From: Alistipes sp. | GTDB lineage: Bacteria; Bacteroidota; Bacteroidia; Bacteroidales; Rikenellaceae | NCBI GenBank assembly: GCA_017559615.1 | Contig: JAFYRB010000084.1 | Span: forward strand, 1 to 22,219 | DNA: 22,219 bases | Direction of reading: 5' to 3' | In this document: positions 1-7,858 of the stretch, piece by piece | How the letters are laid out: every line of letters begins with the position of its first letter | Position numbering within the stretch: the stretch's first letter is position 1 | Made by a program: the position numbers and the translations under genes | The notes under the pieces: generated by a model | Databases searched by the model: none | Told to the model about the DNA's origin: nothing | What the model saw: the letters and a program-made list of their open reading frames with translations, nothing else

Positions 1-78
1 AATATCGACCTTGAGGAGCTTCGCGAGGAGGTAGAACAGTTACACCGCCGTTTGAGTTATGATTCTCGCGCCAAGTAG
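1..78 (+). CDS. 3' end of an upstream gene (partial)
   Basis: Frame 1 is open from the window edge to a TAG at 76-78 and encodes 25 residues ending in LSYDSRAK. The tail is rich in Glu, Arg and Leu (EELREEVEQLHRRL), as in a C-terminal helix. It overlaps the folP start at 59 by 20 bases, which suggests translational coupling in one operon. In some Bacteroidota a DUF1599 (nucleotide modification associated) gene sits directly before folP, so this could be its end. That identity is inferred from gene order only; too little is visible to name the family. Confidence 0.55.
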   Translation, partial: NIDLEELREEVEQLHRRLSYDSRAK

Positions 79-898
79 TATAAATCTCGCCGATAGCCAC
101 GTTATGGCTATTGTAAATGTTACCCCCGACTCGTTCTATGCCGAAAGCCGCGTAGAGAGTGTCGAGGGTTTGTGTCATCGTATAGCGAGGGTTATTGCCG
201 AAGGTGCCACGATAGTTGATATCGGAGGTTACTCGTCGCGTCCTGGTGCTGCGGAGGTGACGGTAGAGGAGGAGTGGACGAGAGTACGTGTGGGATTACT
301 CGCCGTGCAGAGCCTCGAGGAGGGTGTTGTGGTGTCGGTAGATACGTTCCGTTCCGAGGTGGTACGTCGTGCGGTGGAGGAGTTTGGTGAGATTATCGTC
401 AACGATATCTCGGCTGGCGAGCTGGATAGGGATATGTTGGGCGTTGTTGCGAAGTATAAGTTGCCGTATGTCGCGATGCATATGCGAGGTACGCCCACGA
501 CAATGCAGTCGCAGACCGACTACGAAGGTGGCGTGGTGCGTGGCGTTGTGGAGTATTTCGAGGAGCGTGTTCCTAAGCTTAAGGCTGCGGGTGTTGAGAA
601 TATTGTTCTTGATCCAGGCTTCGGCTTTGCAAAAGATGCGGCACAGAATTTTGAGCTTATGCGAGGTCTTGGCGCGCTACGAGCATTGGGATATCCTATC
701 TTGGTCGGTGTATCGCGTAAGTCGATGATATATCGCACGTTGGGTATCACGCCCGAGGAGTCGTTGCCAGGCTCTTTGGCCTTGGCGTGGGAGGCGCTCG
801 GAAGTGGTGATGCGATACTTCGTGTTCACGACGTTGCTGAAACGGTGCAGGTTATGCGCCTAAGCAAGATATATAAACAGGGTTATGATAGAGATTAA
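59..898 (+). CDS. folP: Dihydropteroate synthase
   Basis: Condenses 6-hydroxymethyl-7,8-dihydropterin pyrophosphate with p-aminobenzoate to give 7,8-dihydropteroate in folate synthesis; cytoplasmic TIM barrel. The 279 residues match the family length. Visible motifs are NVTPDSF (20-26), [11 protein letters not shown] (54-64, usually DIGGESTRPGA), SVDTF (93-97), ND (115-116), HMRGTP (141-146), DPGFGFAK (185-192) and GVSRKS (217-222); together they cover the pterin, pyrophosphate and pABA loops. The ATG at 59 lies inside the end of the preceding gene, and the 3' end overlaps the ABC ATPase start by 14 bases, so the genes look co-transcribed. The family assignment is firm. The Glu to Tyr and Thr to Ser changes in the second motif are mild. 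Confidence 0.96.
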   Translation: MILAPSSINLADSHVMAIVNVTPDSFYAESRVESVEGLCHRIARVIAEGATIVDIGGYSSRPGAAEVTVEEEWTRVRVGLLAVQSLEEGVVVSVDTFRSEVVRRAVEEFGEIIVNDISAGELDRDMLGVVAKYKLPYVAMHMRGTPTTMQSQTDYEGGVVRGVVEYFEERVPKLKAAGVENIVLDPGFGFAKDAAQNFELMRGLGALRALGYPILVGVSRKSMIYRTLGITPEESLPGSLALAWEALGSGDAILRVHDVAETVQVMRLSKIYKQGYDRD

Positions 899-1535
899 AG
901 ATATAAAGAAGAGTTTTGGAGAGTTGGAGGTGCTGCACGGCGTGTCGCTAACAATCAACGAGGGCGAGATCGTCTCGATTGTTGGTGCCAGCGGTGCGGG
1001 TAAGACCACGCTTCTGCAAATCGTAGGCTCGCTGATGTCGGCAGATGCTGGAGAGGTGATAATAGATGGCGTGAGGCTTGGGGAGCTTGCAGACGATGCG
1101 CTCTCGGAGTTTCGCAACAAGCGCATAGGCTTCATCTTCCAATCCTACCACCTGCTGCCAGAGTTTACGGCCGTGGAGAATGTTATGATGCCGATGCTTA
1201 TTGCGGGTGTTAAGCGCAAGGAGGCGGAGGATAGAGCCAGAGAGTTGTTGGATATGGTCTCGATGAGTCACCGCGCGGAGCATAAGCCTTCGGCATTGTC
1301 GGGTGGAGAGCAGCAGCGTGTGGCTATCGCACGTGCGTTGGCAAATCGCCCGGCGGTAGTACTTGCGGATGAGCCTACGGGAAACCTCGACTCCGAAACC
1401 CGTAACGATATCCAGCGTCTCTTCTTCGAGCTTCGTGAGCGTACGGGACAGACCTTCGTGATTGTTACCCACGACAGCGCCCTTGCTGATGGCTCGGATC
1501 GTAAAATTATGATGAAGGATGGAACGATTATATAG
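885..1535 (+). CDS. LolD-like ABC transporter ATP-binding protein
   Basis: A 216-residue stand-alone ABC ATPase of the MacB/LolD/FtsE type, expected to energise a membrane partner that moves a lipoprotein or other substrate. The full set of motifs is present: Walker [10 protein letters not shown] (34-42), Q-loop Gln 86, signature [12 protein letters not shown] (138-149), Walker B VVLADEP (158-164) with the D-loop TGNLD, and the H-loop His 196. The segment around the Q-loop ([19 protein letters not shown]) is typical of the LolD subgroup. No permease lies next to it, so the partner (a LolC/E-like protein) must be encoded elsewhere. It overlaps folP by 14 bases at its start. LolD is the best guess; FtsE or a MacB-like role cannot be excluded from sequence alone. 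Confidence 0.88.
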   Translation: MIEIKDIKKSFGELEVLHGVSLTINEGEIVSIVGASGAGKTTLLQIVGSLMSADAGEVIIDGVRLGELADDALSEFRNKRIGFIFQSYHLLPEFTAVENVMMPMLIAGVKRKEAEDRARELLDMVSMSHRAEHKPSALSGGEQQRVAIARALANRPAVVLADEPTGNLDSETRNDIQRLFFELRERTGQTFVIVTHDSALADGSDRKIMMKDGTII

Positions 1536-1539
1536 CGAA

Positions 1540-2310
1540 ATGTCATACGAGGAGATGTTCGAACTCCTTGAGTCGCTGCACGATAAATTCAATAACGAGA
1601 GTTTCATCGAGGCCGACCCTATTAGTGTTCCGCACTCCTACGCCGATGCGGGAGATATCGAGATTTCGGGACTCCTCGCCTCGACCATTGCGTGGGGTAA
1701 CCGCAAGGCTATTGTGCAGAGTTCGCACCGTATGATGCGATATATGGATAACTCGCCGAAGGATTTTGTTCTCAACGCCTCGGATGCCGAGATAGCAACG
1801 CTCTCGAGTTACGTACACCGCACCTTCAATGGTGAGGATTTGCAAGATTTCGTGCGAGCGTTGCGTCATATCTTTAATAAGTGGGGTAGCATCGGAGGCT
1901 TCTTCGAGAGTCGCTATGCGGAGCATCAGGATTTGCGTAGGGTATTTTCGGAGTTTCGTCGCGAGTTCCACTCCGTAGAGCATAATCCACACTCCGAGAA
2001 GCATATGTCATCTATTGATAAGGGTGCGGCGTGCAAGAGACTCTGTATGTATCTTCGATGGATGGTGCGTAGGGACGATAGAGGTGTGGACTTTGGCCTA
2101 TGGCGCGGAATACCTATGTCGGCACTCTATATGCCTTTGGATATCCATACTAGCCGTATGGGGCGTGGCTTGGGACTTCTGGAGCGCAAGCAGAACGATT
2201 GGAAGGCTGTGGAGGAGCTTACAGCCTCGCTACGTGAGTTCAATGCCGAGGACCCTGTGCGATATGACTACTCGCTCTTTGGCGTGGGAATTACACATAT
2301 GCTCGATTAG
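1540..2310 (+). CDS. TIGR02757/DUF2400 family protein
   Basis: Function unknown; widespread in Bacteroidota. From the ATG at 1540 the product is 256 residues starting MSYEEMFELLESLHDKFN. Family-like blocks follow: FIEADPISVPHSY, DIEISGLLASTIAWGNRKAI and, near the C-terminus, MPLDIHTSRMGRGLGL with VRYDYSLFGVGI. An in-frame ATG at 1519 would add 7 residues and overlap the ABC gene by 17 bases. I prefer 1540 because the family normally begins about a dozen residues before the FIEADPI block and this leaves a 4-base gap. The C-terminal pattern (an aspartate before H-x-x-R, then a Gly-rich end) recalls HhH-GPD DNA glycosylases such as endonuclease III, but no iron-sulphur cysteines or clear catalytic lysine are visible. 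No biochemical role is claimed. Confidence 0.85.
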   Translation: MSYEEMFELLESLHDKFNNESFIEADPISVPHSYADAGDIEISGLLASTIAWGNRKAIVQSSHRMMRYMDNSPKDFVLNASDAEIATLSSYVHRTFNGEDLQDFVRALRHIFNKWGSIGGFFESRYAEHQDLRRVFSEFRREFHSVEHNPHSEKHMSSIDKGAACKRLCMYLRWMVRRDDRGVDFGLWRGIPMSALYMPLDIHTSRMGRGLGLLERKQNDWKAVEELTASLREFNAEDPVRYDYSLFGVGITHMLD

Positions 2311-2313
2311 GCG

Positions 2314-3012
2314 ATGTTTCAGTTTAAGAGGTTTACCATAGATGATGCGCATACCGCGATGAAGATTGGTACCGATGGGGTGCTTCTTGGTGCGTGGGCA
2401 GATGTGGCTGGCGATAGCGATATCTTGGATATGGGTACAGGCTCGGGACTTATAGCCATTATGGCCGCTCAGCGTAACCCAAAGGCGCATATCGTGGCAA
2501 TAGATATTGTGGAGGATGCTGTGGCTCAGGCGCGTAGCAACGTTGCTGCGACGGCGTGGAAGGAGCGCATAGAGGTGGTCGCGGGGGATGCTAATGACTT
2601 CATCAGCGAGCGTAAGTTCGACCATATAGTCTCCAATCCGCCATTCTTCACCGAGACACTGCAATCACCCTCCGAGGCACGACGTATGGCGCGTCACGCC
2701 ACGACACTAACCTACGAAAATATCGTGGAGGTTGCCGAGCGACTGCTTCGACCTGGGGGACGCATCAGTGTGATACTCCCGTTCGATGCGGCGATGATGT
2801 TTCGTAGAGTGGCCTTCGAGCGATTGTGGTTGCGCCGTCTTACCAATATCGTAACACGTGAAGGGGATGTGCCAAAGCGCACGATGATGGAGTTTGTGTT
2901 AACTAATACGCCGCAGATGCCACACTGCGATGAACTGACGATACAACATCGCAATGGCGACTATACGGCTCAATATCGCACCTTGACGCGCGATTTTTAC
3001 CTAAATTTCTAA
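2314..3012 (+). CDS. trmN6: tRNA1(Val) (adenine(37)-N6)-methyltransferase
   Basis: An SAM-dependent class I methyltransferase of the YfiC/TrmN6 type, which methylates N6 of A37 in tRNA-Val. The 232 residues fit the family. The N-terminus FQFKRFTIDDAHTAMKIGTD is the conserved opening of the family. Motif I, which binds SAM, is DMGTGSG (39-45). The acidic end of the next strand is AIDIVEDA, and the catalytic NPPF motif (108-111) marks an N6-adenine methyltransferase. A later FVLTNT block is also typical. It begins 3 bases after the TIGR02757 stop, so it is the last gene of the folP operon. A TAnnTTTG promoter for the next gene lies just after its stop. Close relatives methylate other substrates, so the exact tRNA target is by homology. 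Confidence 0.9.
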   Translation: MFQFKRFTIDDAHTAMKIGTDGVLLGAWADVAGDSDILDMGTGSGLIAIMAAQRNPKAHIVAIDIVEDAVAQARSNVAATAWKERIEVVAGDANDFISERKFDHIVSNPPFFTETLQSPSEARRMARHATTLTYENIVEVAERLLRPGGRISVILPFDAAMMFRRVAFERLWLRRLTNIVTREGDVPKRTMMEFVLTNTPQMPHCDELTIQHRNGDYTAQYRTLTRDFYLNF

Positions 3013-3031
3013 TAATAAAGAAAATATTTCG

Positions 3032-3039
3032 TACCTTTG
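3032..3039 (+). promoter_or_regulatory. Promoter -7 element (TACCTTTG)
   Basis: TACCTTTG matches the Bacteroidota -7 consensus TAnnTTTG. It sits in the 55-base gap before the DUF4831 gene, 28 bases from its ATG. No convincing TTG -33 element lies at the usual spacing, so strength is uncertain. Confidence 0.55.
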
Positions 3040-3067
3040 TAGCATTACTAAGAAAATAGAGTCTATT

Positions 3068-3937
3068 ATGAGAATACTTAAACTTTTAGTTGCCGTTGTG
3101 GCGATAGCGTTTGCCGTAGATGCTTCGGCGCAGCAGGTCGTTAAGAAGCGCATTGGCGTATATAAGGAGAGTGGTAATGTGGTTATCGCGGAGGCTACGA
3201 CAACACTCGCAGTAGATGTTGTGGTGCAGCACGAAACCTTCACCCCAGGTATATATGCTCGTTATGCGCAGAAGCTCCTCGGTTCGCGAGCACCGCTTGT
3301 GGAGCGTGATGAGTATCGTATCCTCGAAGCTGATGTTGCAATCGTAGAGGATGCTACACGCTATGTTACAGAGGGCGAGCAGATTAACTTTGAGGCATCG
3401 CAGGATGCAGACTCTTTGCCTGTTGCTATAGACCGCCTTTCGAGTGCGGAGCGTAGCGCAGAGGTAGCGGCAAAAGAGGCTGCGGAGCAGATTTTCTCAC
3501 TCCGTCGCGCACGCCTCGACCTCGTTTCGGGCGAGTTTGGCGATGGTGTATTTGGTGGTGGTCTTGAGAGCGCACTTAAGGAGATTGACCGCCTTGAGAG
3601 AGAGTATCTCGCGTTGTTCTATGGCTCACGTTCGGTTGCTACATCCGCAGAGCGATTCTACGTCGCAGTGTCGGAGTCGCAGCCTACAACTATCGTAGCA
3701 CGCTTCAGCCCCGAGAAGGGCCTTGTTGCCAAGAGTGACCTTACGGGAGATATCATCCTTGTGACAATTACCCCTTCGCAGATGAGCTATCCACAGAGTG
3801 ACGTTAAGGGTACGGTGGCATACCGCTATGCTAATAACTCGGATGTTGCGGTAGCCTACGGAAATGAGATTCTTGCACGCCGTATATTGCCCGTCTATGA
3901 GTTTGGCGCTACGGTGATGTTCTCACAACCAAAATAG
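3068..3937 (+). CDS. Exported DUF4831 family protein
   Basis: Function unknown. The 289 residues begin with a Sec signal peptide (positive MRILK, hydrophobic LLVAVVAIAFAV, cleavage expected after DASA near residue 22), so the mature protein should be periplasmic or secreted. The segment ETFTPGIYARYAQKLLG is the part I associate with DUF4831, in which a conserved F-x-P-G-x-x-A-x-Y-A-x-K-x-LG block recurs. The middle is acidic and helical (about 125-180) with many Ala and Glu residues, and the C-terminus is beta-rich (VAYRYANNSDVAVAYGN). There are no cysteines, lipobox or further membrane spans. A TAnnTTTG promoter stands just upstream, and the AlkD-like gene follows directly, so the two form one transcript ending at 4621. 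The family call is moderate; no function is inferred. Confidence 0.7.
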   Translation: MRILKLLVAVVAIAFAVDASAQQVVKKRIGVYKESGNVVIAEATTTLAVDVVVQHETFTPGIYARYAQKLLGSRAPLVERDEYRILEADVAIVEDATRYVTEGEQINFEASQDADSLPVAIDRLSSAERSAEVAAKEAAEQIFSLRRARLDLVSGEFGDGVFGGGLESALKEIDRLEREYLALFYGSRSVATSAERFYVAVSESQPTTIVARFSPEKGLVAKSDLTGDIILVTITPSQMSYPQSDVKGTVAYRYANNSDVAVAYGNEILARRILPVYEFGATVMFSQPK

Positions 3938-3942
3938 TGGCT

Positions 3943-4587
3943 ATGGATTATACACAGAGAATGATATCACTGCTTGGCCGTCTGCGTAAGCAGATGAATG
4001 GTGCCGTGGCAGAGAGTATGGCTACGCATAACCAGAACTATGGTCTTAACTATGGCGTTAGCATCGCCACGATTCGTGAGATTGCAGCCGAGGAGGAGCC
4101 TGACTATGGTTTTGCAAAGTATCTCTATCAGCAGCAGGTGCGTGAGTTGAAGCTCTGCGCTTGCCATCTTGCCGAGCCGCAGAAGTTAGATACTCACGAA
4201 TTCCCATTCTGGTCGCGCGGTATTGCTAATGCGGAATTGGCCGAGGAGTTGGCCTTTGCACTCCTGTCGAAGATTTACGACATCAACTCGCTAATGGGTG
4301 TGTGGAGCACCGAGAGCAATGAGATGATAGCCTATGCAGCGCTTATGGCGGCATCGCGTAACAAGCGTACTACCTCCGAGGTGGCGTTCATCGCAGCGGA
4401 GAAGGCTGTGAAGGCAAATCCAAATTCGGTATATATTGCAAATGGTGTTGTTAGTTTGATGTGCTATGTTGCCACGCACGATAAGTCGGTGAAGGTTGGT
4501 ATTCCAACCCTCTTGGAGCATATGCCCGACTGCCCTACGAAGGATAAAATTAAGGAGGAGTTAGAGTGGCAATTGGAGTATGTATAG
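3943..4587 (+). CDS. AlkD-like HEAT-repeat protein (putative DNA alkylation repair family)
   Basis: A 214-residue helical protein resembling the DNA alkylation repair (PF08713) family as found in Bacteroidota. It opens with an amphipathic helix ending in LRKQMNGAVAESM, followed by NYGLNYGVSIATIREIA. The following block, ADY-like then YLYQQQVRELKLCACHLAEP, is the N-terminal HEAT-like repeat. The C-terminal half continues as helix pairs. The residues that AlkD uses to grip and excise alkylated bases (Trp, Asp, Arg) are not obvious here, so catalytic activity is uncertain and it may be a non-enzymatic relative. I chose ATG 3943; an in-frame GTG at 3937 overlaps the previous stop by one base and would add two residues. 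It ends 3 bases before a perfect terminator stem. Confidence 0.7.
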   Translation: MDYTQRMISLLGRLRKQMNGAVAESMATHNQNYGLNYGVSIATIREIAAEEEPDYGFAKYLYQQQVRELKLCACHLAEPQKLDTHEFPFWSRGIANAELAEELAFALLSKIYDINSLMGVWSTESNEMIAYAALMAASRNKRTTSEVAFIAAEKAVKANPNSVYIANGVVSLMCYVATHDKSVKVGIPTLLEHMPDCPTKDKIKEELEWQLEYV

Positions 4588-4590
4588 AGT

Positions 4591-4625
4591 AAAGCAGAGA
4601 GTCGCGTGGACTCTCTGCTTTTTTT
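4591..4625. terminator. Intrinsic terminator, 13-bp perfect stem
   Basis: The arms 4591-4603 and 4609-4621 (AAAGCAGAGAGTC and its exact reverse complement) enclose a 5-base loop, GCGTG. The right arm runs into a T tract ending at 4625, so it terminates the DUF4831/AlkD-like transcript on the plus strand. Read on the minus strand it is followed by only three T residues, so it could serve the convergent thioredoxin gene weakly. It overlaps the thioredoxin stop codon region at 4624. Confidence 0.88.
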
Positions 4626-4947
4626 AGAATGTGTAGATACCCTGATGTCTGCGTATAATATCGCAGAAACGGTCGAAGGCTATTATGCCACTACCGCGCC
4701 ATAGCGGCTCGCCACTCTGGAAGAGTATAAATGTCGGGACGCGTAGGATGTTATATCTGCGTACAATCTTCCTACTTAATGGTTGTGAGATGTTTATCTT
4801 TGTAATGCTTACCATATCGCTCATAGCCAGAGCAATGCGTTCAAGGATGTTATCCATCGCTCGGCAAGCACCACACCACGAGGCGTAGAACTCAACAAGT
4901 GTGAGTCGCTCGGCGGAGACAATAGTATCGAATTCAGAAATTTTCAT
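4624..4947 (-). CDS. Thioredoxin-family protein with a WCGAC active site
   Basis: A 107-residue single-domain thioredoxin fold without a signal peptide, so a cytoplasmic disulfide oxidoreductase is expected. The active site is YASWCGACRAM (CxxC at Cys25 and Cys28), with Ala in place of the usual Pro of WCGPC. The cis-proline loop is RVPTF (Pro71), followed by a beta strand and GEPLWRGSG where a typical thioredoxin has G-x-x-x-x-x-x-x-G. The Pro to Ala change in CxxC usually alters redox potential, so this may be a specialised thioredoxin and not the main TrxA. It lies downstream of radA on the same strand, but a strong terminator at 4961-4998 separates them, leaving only a 13-base gap to its ATG. 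Expression would need read-through or a weak local promoter. Confidence 0.88.
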   Translation of the reverse strand: MKISEFDTIVSAERLTLVEFYASWCGACRAMDNILERIALAMSDMVSITKINISQPLSRKIVRRYNILRVPTFILFQSGEPLWRGSGIIAFDRFCDIIRRHQGIYTF

Positions 4948-4960
4948 ACCTTATAGCGTT

Positions 4961-4998
4961 AAAAAAAATGAGACTTCTATGTAATCATAGAAGCCTCA
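4961..4998 (-). terminator. Intrinsic terminator of the M23-dxr-rseP-radA operon
   Basis: Read on the minus strand, a stem formed by 4998-4986 and 4981-4969 (13 positions, one A/C mismatch, TAAT-complement loop) is followed by eight T residues (plus-strand A tract 4961-4968). It lies 23 bases after the radA stop. The thioredoxin ATG is only 13 bases beyond the T tract, so this element may work as a partial terminator. Confidence 0.85.
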
Positions 4999-5021
4999 AA
5001 ATCTATACCGCAAAAGGTTCG

Positions 5022-6380
5022 TTAGAACAATGCCTTTGGCAACTCCTCGATTCTTGATATATATACCACCTCGATACCCTTCACAGGCTTGATGCCCTTC
5101 TGTGCGAAGGATGATACTACGATGCGCTTGAAACCCAGACGTGCCGCCTCGGCGATGCGCTGCTCGGTACGTGGTGCAGGGCGCACCTCACCCGAAAGAC
5201 CTATCTCACCAGCGCAACAAACACCCTCCATAAGTGGGCGGTCGTAGAACGATGATATTATAGCCCCCACAACTGCGAGGTCCATTCCCGTATCCGAAAT
5301 CTTGAAGCCACCAGCGAAATTTAGGAAGACATCCTTCTGATACATCTTCATTCCCACACGCTTTTCCAACACTGCCAAGAGCATATTCATACGTCGCTGG
5401 TCGAAGCCCGTTGTCGAGCGCTGTGGAGTGCCATACGCGGCGTTGCTAACGAGGGATTGCACCTCGATAAGATATGGTCGAAGGCCATCTACCGCAGCAC
5501 CTACCGCACACCCCGCAAGAGGCTCGTCGTAATGTGTAAGCAGAATCTCCGAAGGGTTATCCACCTCCTTAAGACCATCACCTCGCATCTCGAAGACGCC
5601 AATCTCATACGTAGCACCAAAGCGGTTTTTTAGGCCACGAAGGATGCGATATGTATGGTTGCCATCGCCCTCGAACTGAAGCACCACGTCTACGATATGC
5701 TCCAAAATCTTTGGACCCGCGATAGAGCCATCCTTGGTGATATGTCCGATGATGAAAATCGCAATGTTGTTGCTCTTGGCGACCTTGAGAAGTGTCGCTG
5801 CGCACTCACGAATCTGCGTCACGCTACCTGGCGATGACTCCACAAGGTCGGTCGACATAGTCTGTATCGAGTCGATAATCACCACATCGGGGTGTGTCTC
5901 CTCAATCTGCGCTACGATATTCTCGAGCAACGTCTCTGTAAATACCGTACACTCTTCGTTGTGGATGCCAATGCGGTTGGCGCGCATCTTAATCTGCTCG
6001 GCAGACTCCTCGCCCGATACGTAAAGGCTCTTTAGCGAGTTGTTCGTTAGTGCCAACTGCAACGATAGGGTAGACTTTCCGATACCTGGCTCACCACCAA
6101 GAAGTATCAGCGAGCCTGGTACAAGACCACCTCCCAGCACGCGGTTAACCTCCTTATTGCCGATATCTATACGGCGTGTTGTACCCTCCTCGATATCCTG
6201 CACCTTGCGTGGCTCCGACTTTGGAACCGATGCCACACGTGCCGCAACCGACGAGGACTCCTTGGCTACGATATGCTCCGTGATGGTGTTCCACGCGCCA
6301 CACGCAGGACACTTACCCAACCACTTTGGAGTCTCGTAGCCGCAGTCGTTACAGAAGTATGCTCGCTTAACCTTTGCCAT
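5022..6380 (-). CDS. radA: DNA repair protein RadA
   Basis: A RecA-like ATPase that promotes branch migration of recombination intermediates. The 452 residues match the family. In order: a C4 zinc finger (Cys10, Cys13, Cys24, Cys27 in YFCNDCGYETPKWLGKCPAC); the RecA-type ATPase core with Walker A GEPGIGKS (96-103); Walker B-like VVIIDSIQT (166-174); the RadA-specific KNRFG motif (251-255); and a C-terminal Lon-protease-like domain with GVCCAGEIGLSGEVRPA and FKRIVVSS. No residue that should be conserved is visibly missing. The start is 5 bases after the rseP stop and a terminator follows the gene, so it is the last gene of a four-gene minus-strand operon. Confidence 0.97.
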   Translation of the reverse strand: MAKVKRAYFCNDCGYETPKWLGKCPACGAWNTITEHIVAKESSSVAARVASVPKSEPRKVQDIEEGTTRRIDIGNKEVNRVLGGGLVPGSLILLGGEPGIGKSTLSLQLALTNNSLKSLYVSGEESAEQIKMRANRIGIHNEECTVFTETLLENIVAQIEETHPDVVIIDSIQTMSTDLVESSPGSVTQIRECAATLLKVAKSNNIAIFIIGHITKDGSIAGPKILEHIVDVVLQFEGDGNHTYRILRGLKNRFGATYEIGVFEMRGDGLKEVDNPSEILLTHYDEPLAGCAVGAAVDGLRPYLIEVQSLVSNAAYGTPQRSTTGFDQRRMNMLLAVLEKRVGMKMYQKDVFLNFAGGFKISDTGMDLAVVGAIISSFYDRPLMEGVCCAGEIGLSGEVRPAPRTEQRIAEAARLGFKRIVVSSFAQKGIKPVKGIEVVYISRIEELPKALF

Positions 6381-6385
6381 ATTGC

Positions 6386-7840
6386 TTAGCTGAATAGTCT
6401 GAGAATATCGCTACCATTGGCGTAGATAAGAAGTGCCAAGAGTAGGTAGAAGCCGATGTTCTGTGCGATGGTCATAAACTTCTCGCTTGGCTTGCGGCGT
6501 GTGATAATCTCCCACAATGTGAACAGCACGTGGCCACCATCCAACACAGGGATAGGCAAGAGGTTCATAATAGCCAACATCACCGAAAGCAACGCTGTGA
6601 TATTCCAGAAGTTATACCAATTCCATACCTCTGGGAAGATGCCTCCAATAGAGATGAAACCACCCACCTCCTTGTAGAGTTTCGTGTCGGGGTTTACCAT
6701 CATTACGAGCTGCTCCCAGTACGAAGCAATCTTCTTTCCCGTATACTTGAAGCCCGCAGGGATAGACTCCCAGAAGCCATACTCCAACTGTCGAGGTGCT
6801 ACGCTTGCTACGCGCACGCCAATCTTACCATTCTGGTCAACCTGAACGGCAATCTCCACGCTCTCACCATTGCGCTCTACGGTAAGCATCGCAGTGTCGC
6901 CCTTTGCCGCCTCCAAGAGTGGTAGGGCGCTTAGGAAGTCTGCCGTAGCCTCGCCATTTACTGCTACGATACGATCACCCTCCACGATACCTGCCTCCTT
7001 CGTAGAGTCATACTCCACAGATGCAACTACAAACGGAACAAACTCGCCAATGAAGTTTACGTATCCGCCACGCTCACGCATAGCAACGAGGTCATTCATC
7101 GCAAGAGTCAAGGTCATAGGCTCCATATCGCGCAATACCTCAACCTCAAGGTCGTGGTCAACAATAAGCAATCGCTCGTTAATCTCCACAACGTTGCCAA
7201 TAGCCTCACCGTCAATGGTAAGAATGCGGTCGCCATCTACAAATCCCAACGCCTCGGCCTCCTCGTTGAAGAGGTAACCGTTGACCATATCATCGTTGTG
7301 GTAGTAGTTCTCACCCCAGGTATAGAGCATTGCAGAGTAGATGCCAATGGCAAAGATGACGTTCATCACTACACCCGCAATCATAACGATAAGTCGTTGC
7401 CACGCCTTCTTTGCGCGAAGCTCATCCTTCACAGGCTCCAACGTGCGCTGCTGCTCCTTAAGCTCCTCAATTCTCTCCTCGAGGCTCTTTACCTCTGCTT
7501 CGAGGCGTGCGATATCCTCGCTGTTACCCTTACGGCGTGCGCTCTTAAGCTGCTTCTTCGCCTCCTCAAGCTTCGTCTCCGTAGCGCTCTGCTCGTCCAT
7601 CAACACCTCGCGGCTATCGTAGAGCGATACGTAACCACCCAATGGCAACCAGCCGATGCCATACTCCGTACCACCTATCTTGCGCTTGTAGAGCGAAAAC
7701 CAAGGGTTGAAGAAGAGGTAGAACTTATCAACACGCGCACCTACCATACGTGCCGTGATGTAGTGTCCAAACTCGTGGATTAGTACAAGCATCGAGAGCG
7801 ATGCGAAGAACTGAAGTGCCTGAATAAGTATTCCTGTCAT
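6386..7840 (-). CDS. rseP: Site-2 protease RseP (with a coiled-coil insert)
   Basis: An intramembrane zinc metalloprotease (M50B) that cleaves anti-sigma factors or signal-peptide remnants within the inner membrane. The 484 residues include TM1 with HEFGH (22-26), the family block YGIGWLPLGGYVSLYD (60-75), TM2 (about 150-172), two PDZ-like domains (about 185-250 and 270-345), and the third-ligand motif LDGGH (433-437) in a later span, then a C-terminal TM. Between the LPLGGYV block and TM2, residues 84-140 form a strongly charged coiled coil (repeats of Lys, Glu, Leu, Arg). In Bacteroides relatives I recall that this place holds a shorter segment ending in FRSKPAWQRL; here it ends in LRAKKAWQRL. 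It is 18 bases from dxr and 5 from radA, all in one operon. Confidence 0.95.
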   Translation of the reverse strand: MTGILIQALQFFASLSMLVLIHEFGHYITARMVGARVDKFYLFFNPWFSLYKRKIGGTEYGIGWLPLGGYVSLYDSREVLMDEQSATETKLEEAKKQLKSARRKGNSEDIARLEAEVKSLEERIEELKEQQRTLEPVKDELRAKKAWQRLIVMIAGVVMNVIFAIGIYSAMLYTWGENYYHNDDMVNGYLFNEEAEALGFVDGDRILTIDGEAIGNVVEINERLLIVDHDLEVEVLRDMEPMTLTLAMNDLVAMRERGGYVNFIGEFVPFVVASVEYDSTKEAGIVEGDRIVAVNGEATADFLSALPLLEAAKGDTAMLTVERNGESVEIAVQVDQNGKIGVRVASVAPRQLEYGFWESIPAGFKYTGKKIASYWEQLVMMVNPDTKLYKEVGGFISIGGIFPEVWNWYNFWNITALLSVMLAIMNLLPIPVLDGGHVLFTLWEIITRRKPSEKFMTIAQNIGFYLLLALLIYANGSDILRLFS

Positions 7841-7858
7841 AGTCTATTTATTATTTTC

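Noticed and set aside
948..1607. Minus-strand open frame of 219 codons opposite the ABC ATPase
   Set aside because: It lies wholly over complete Walker, signature and H-loop motifs on the other strand and shows no family pattern.
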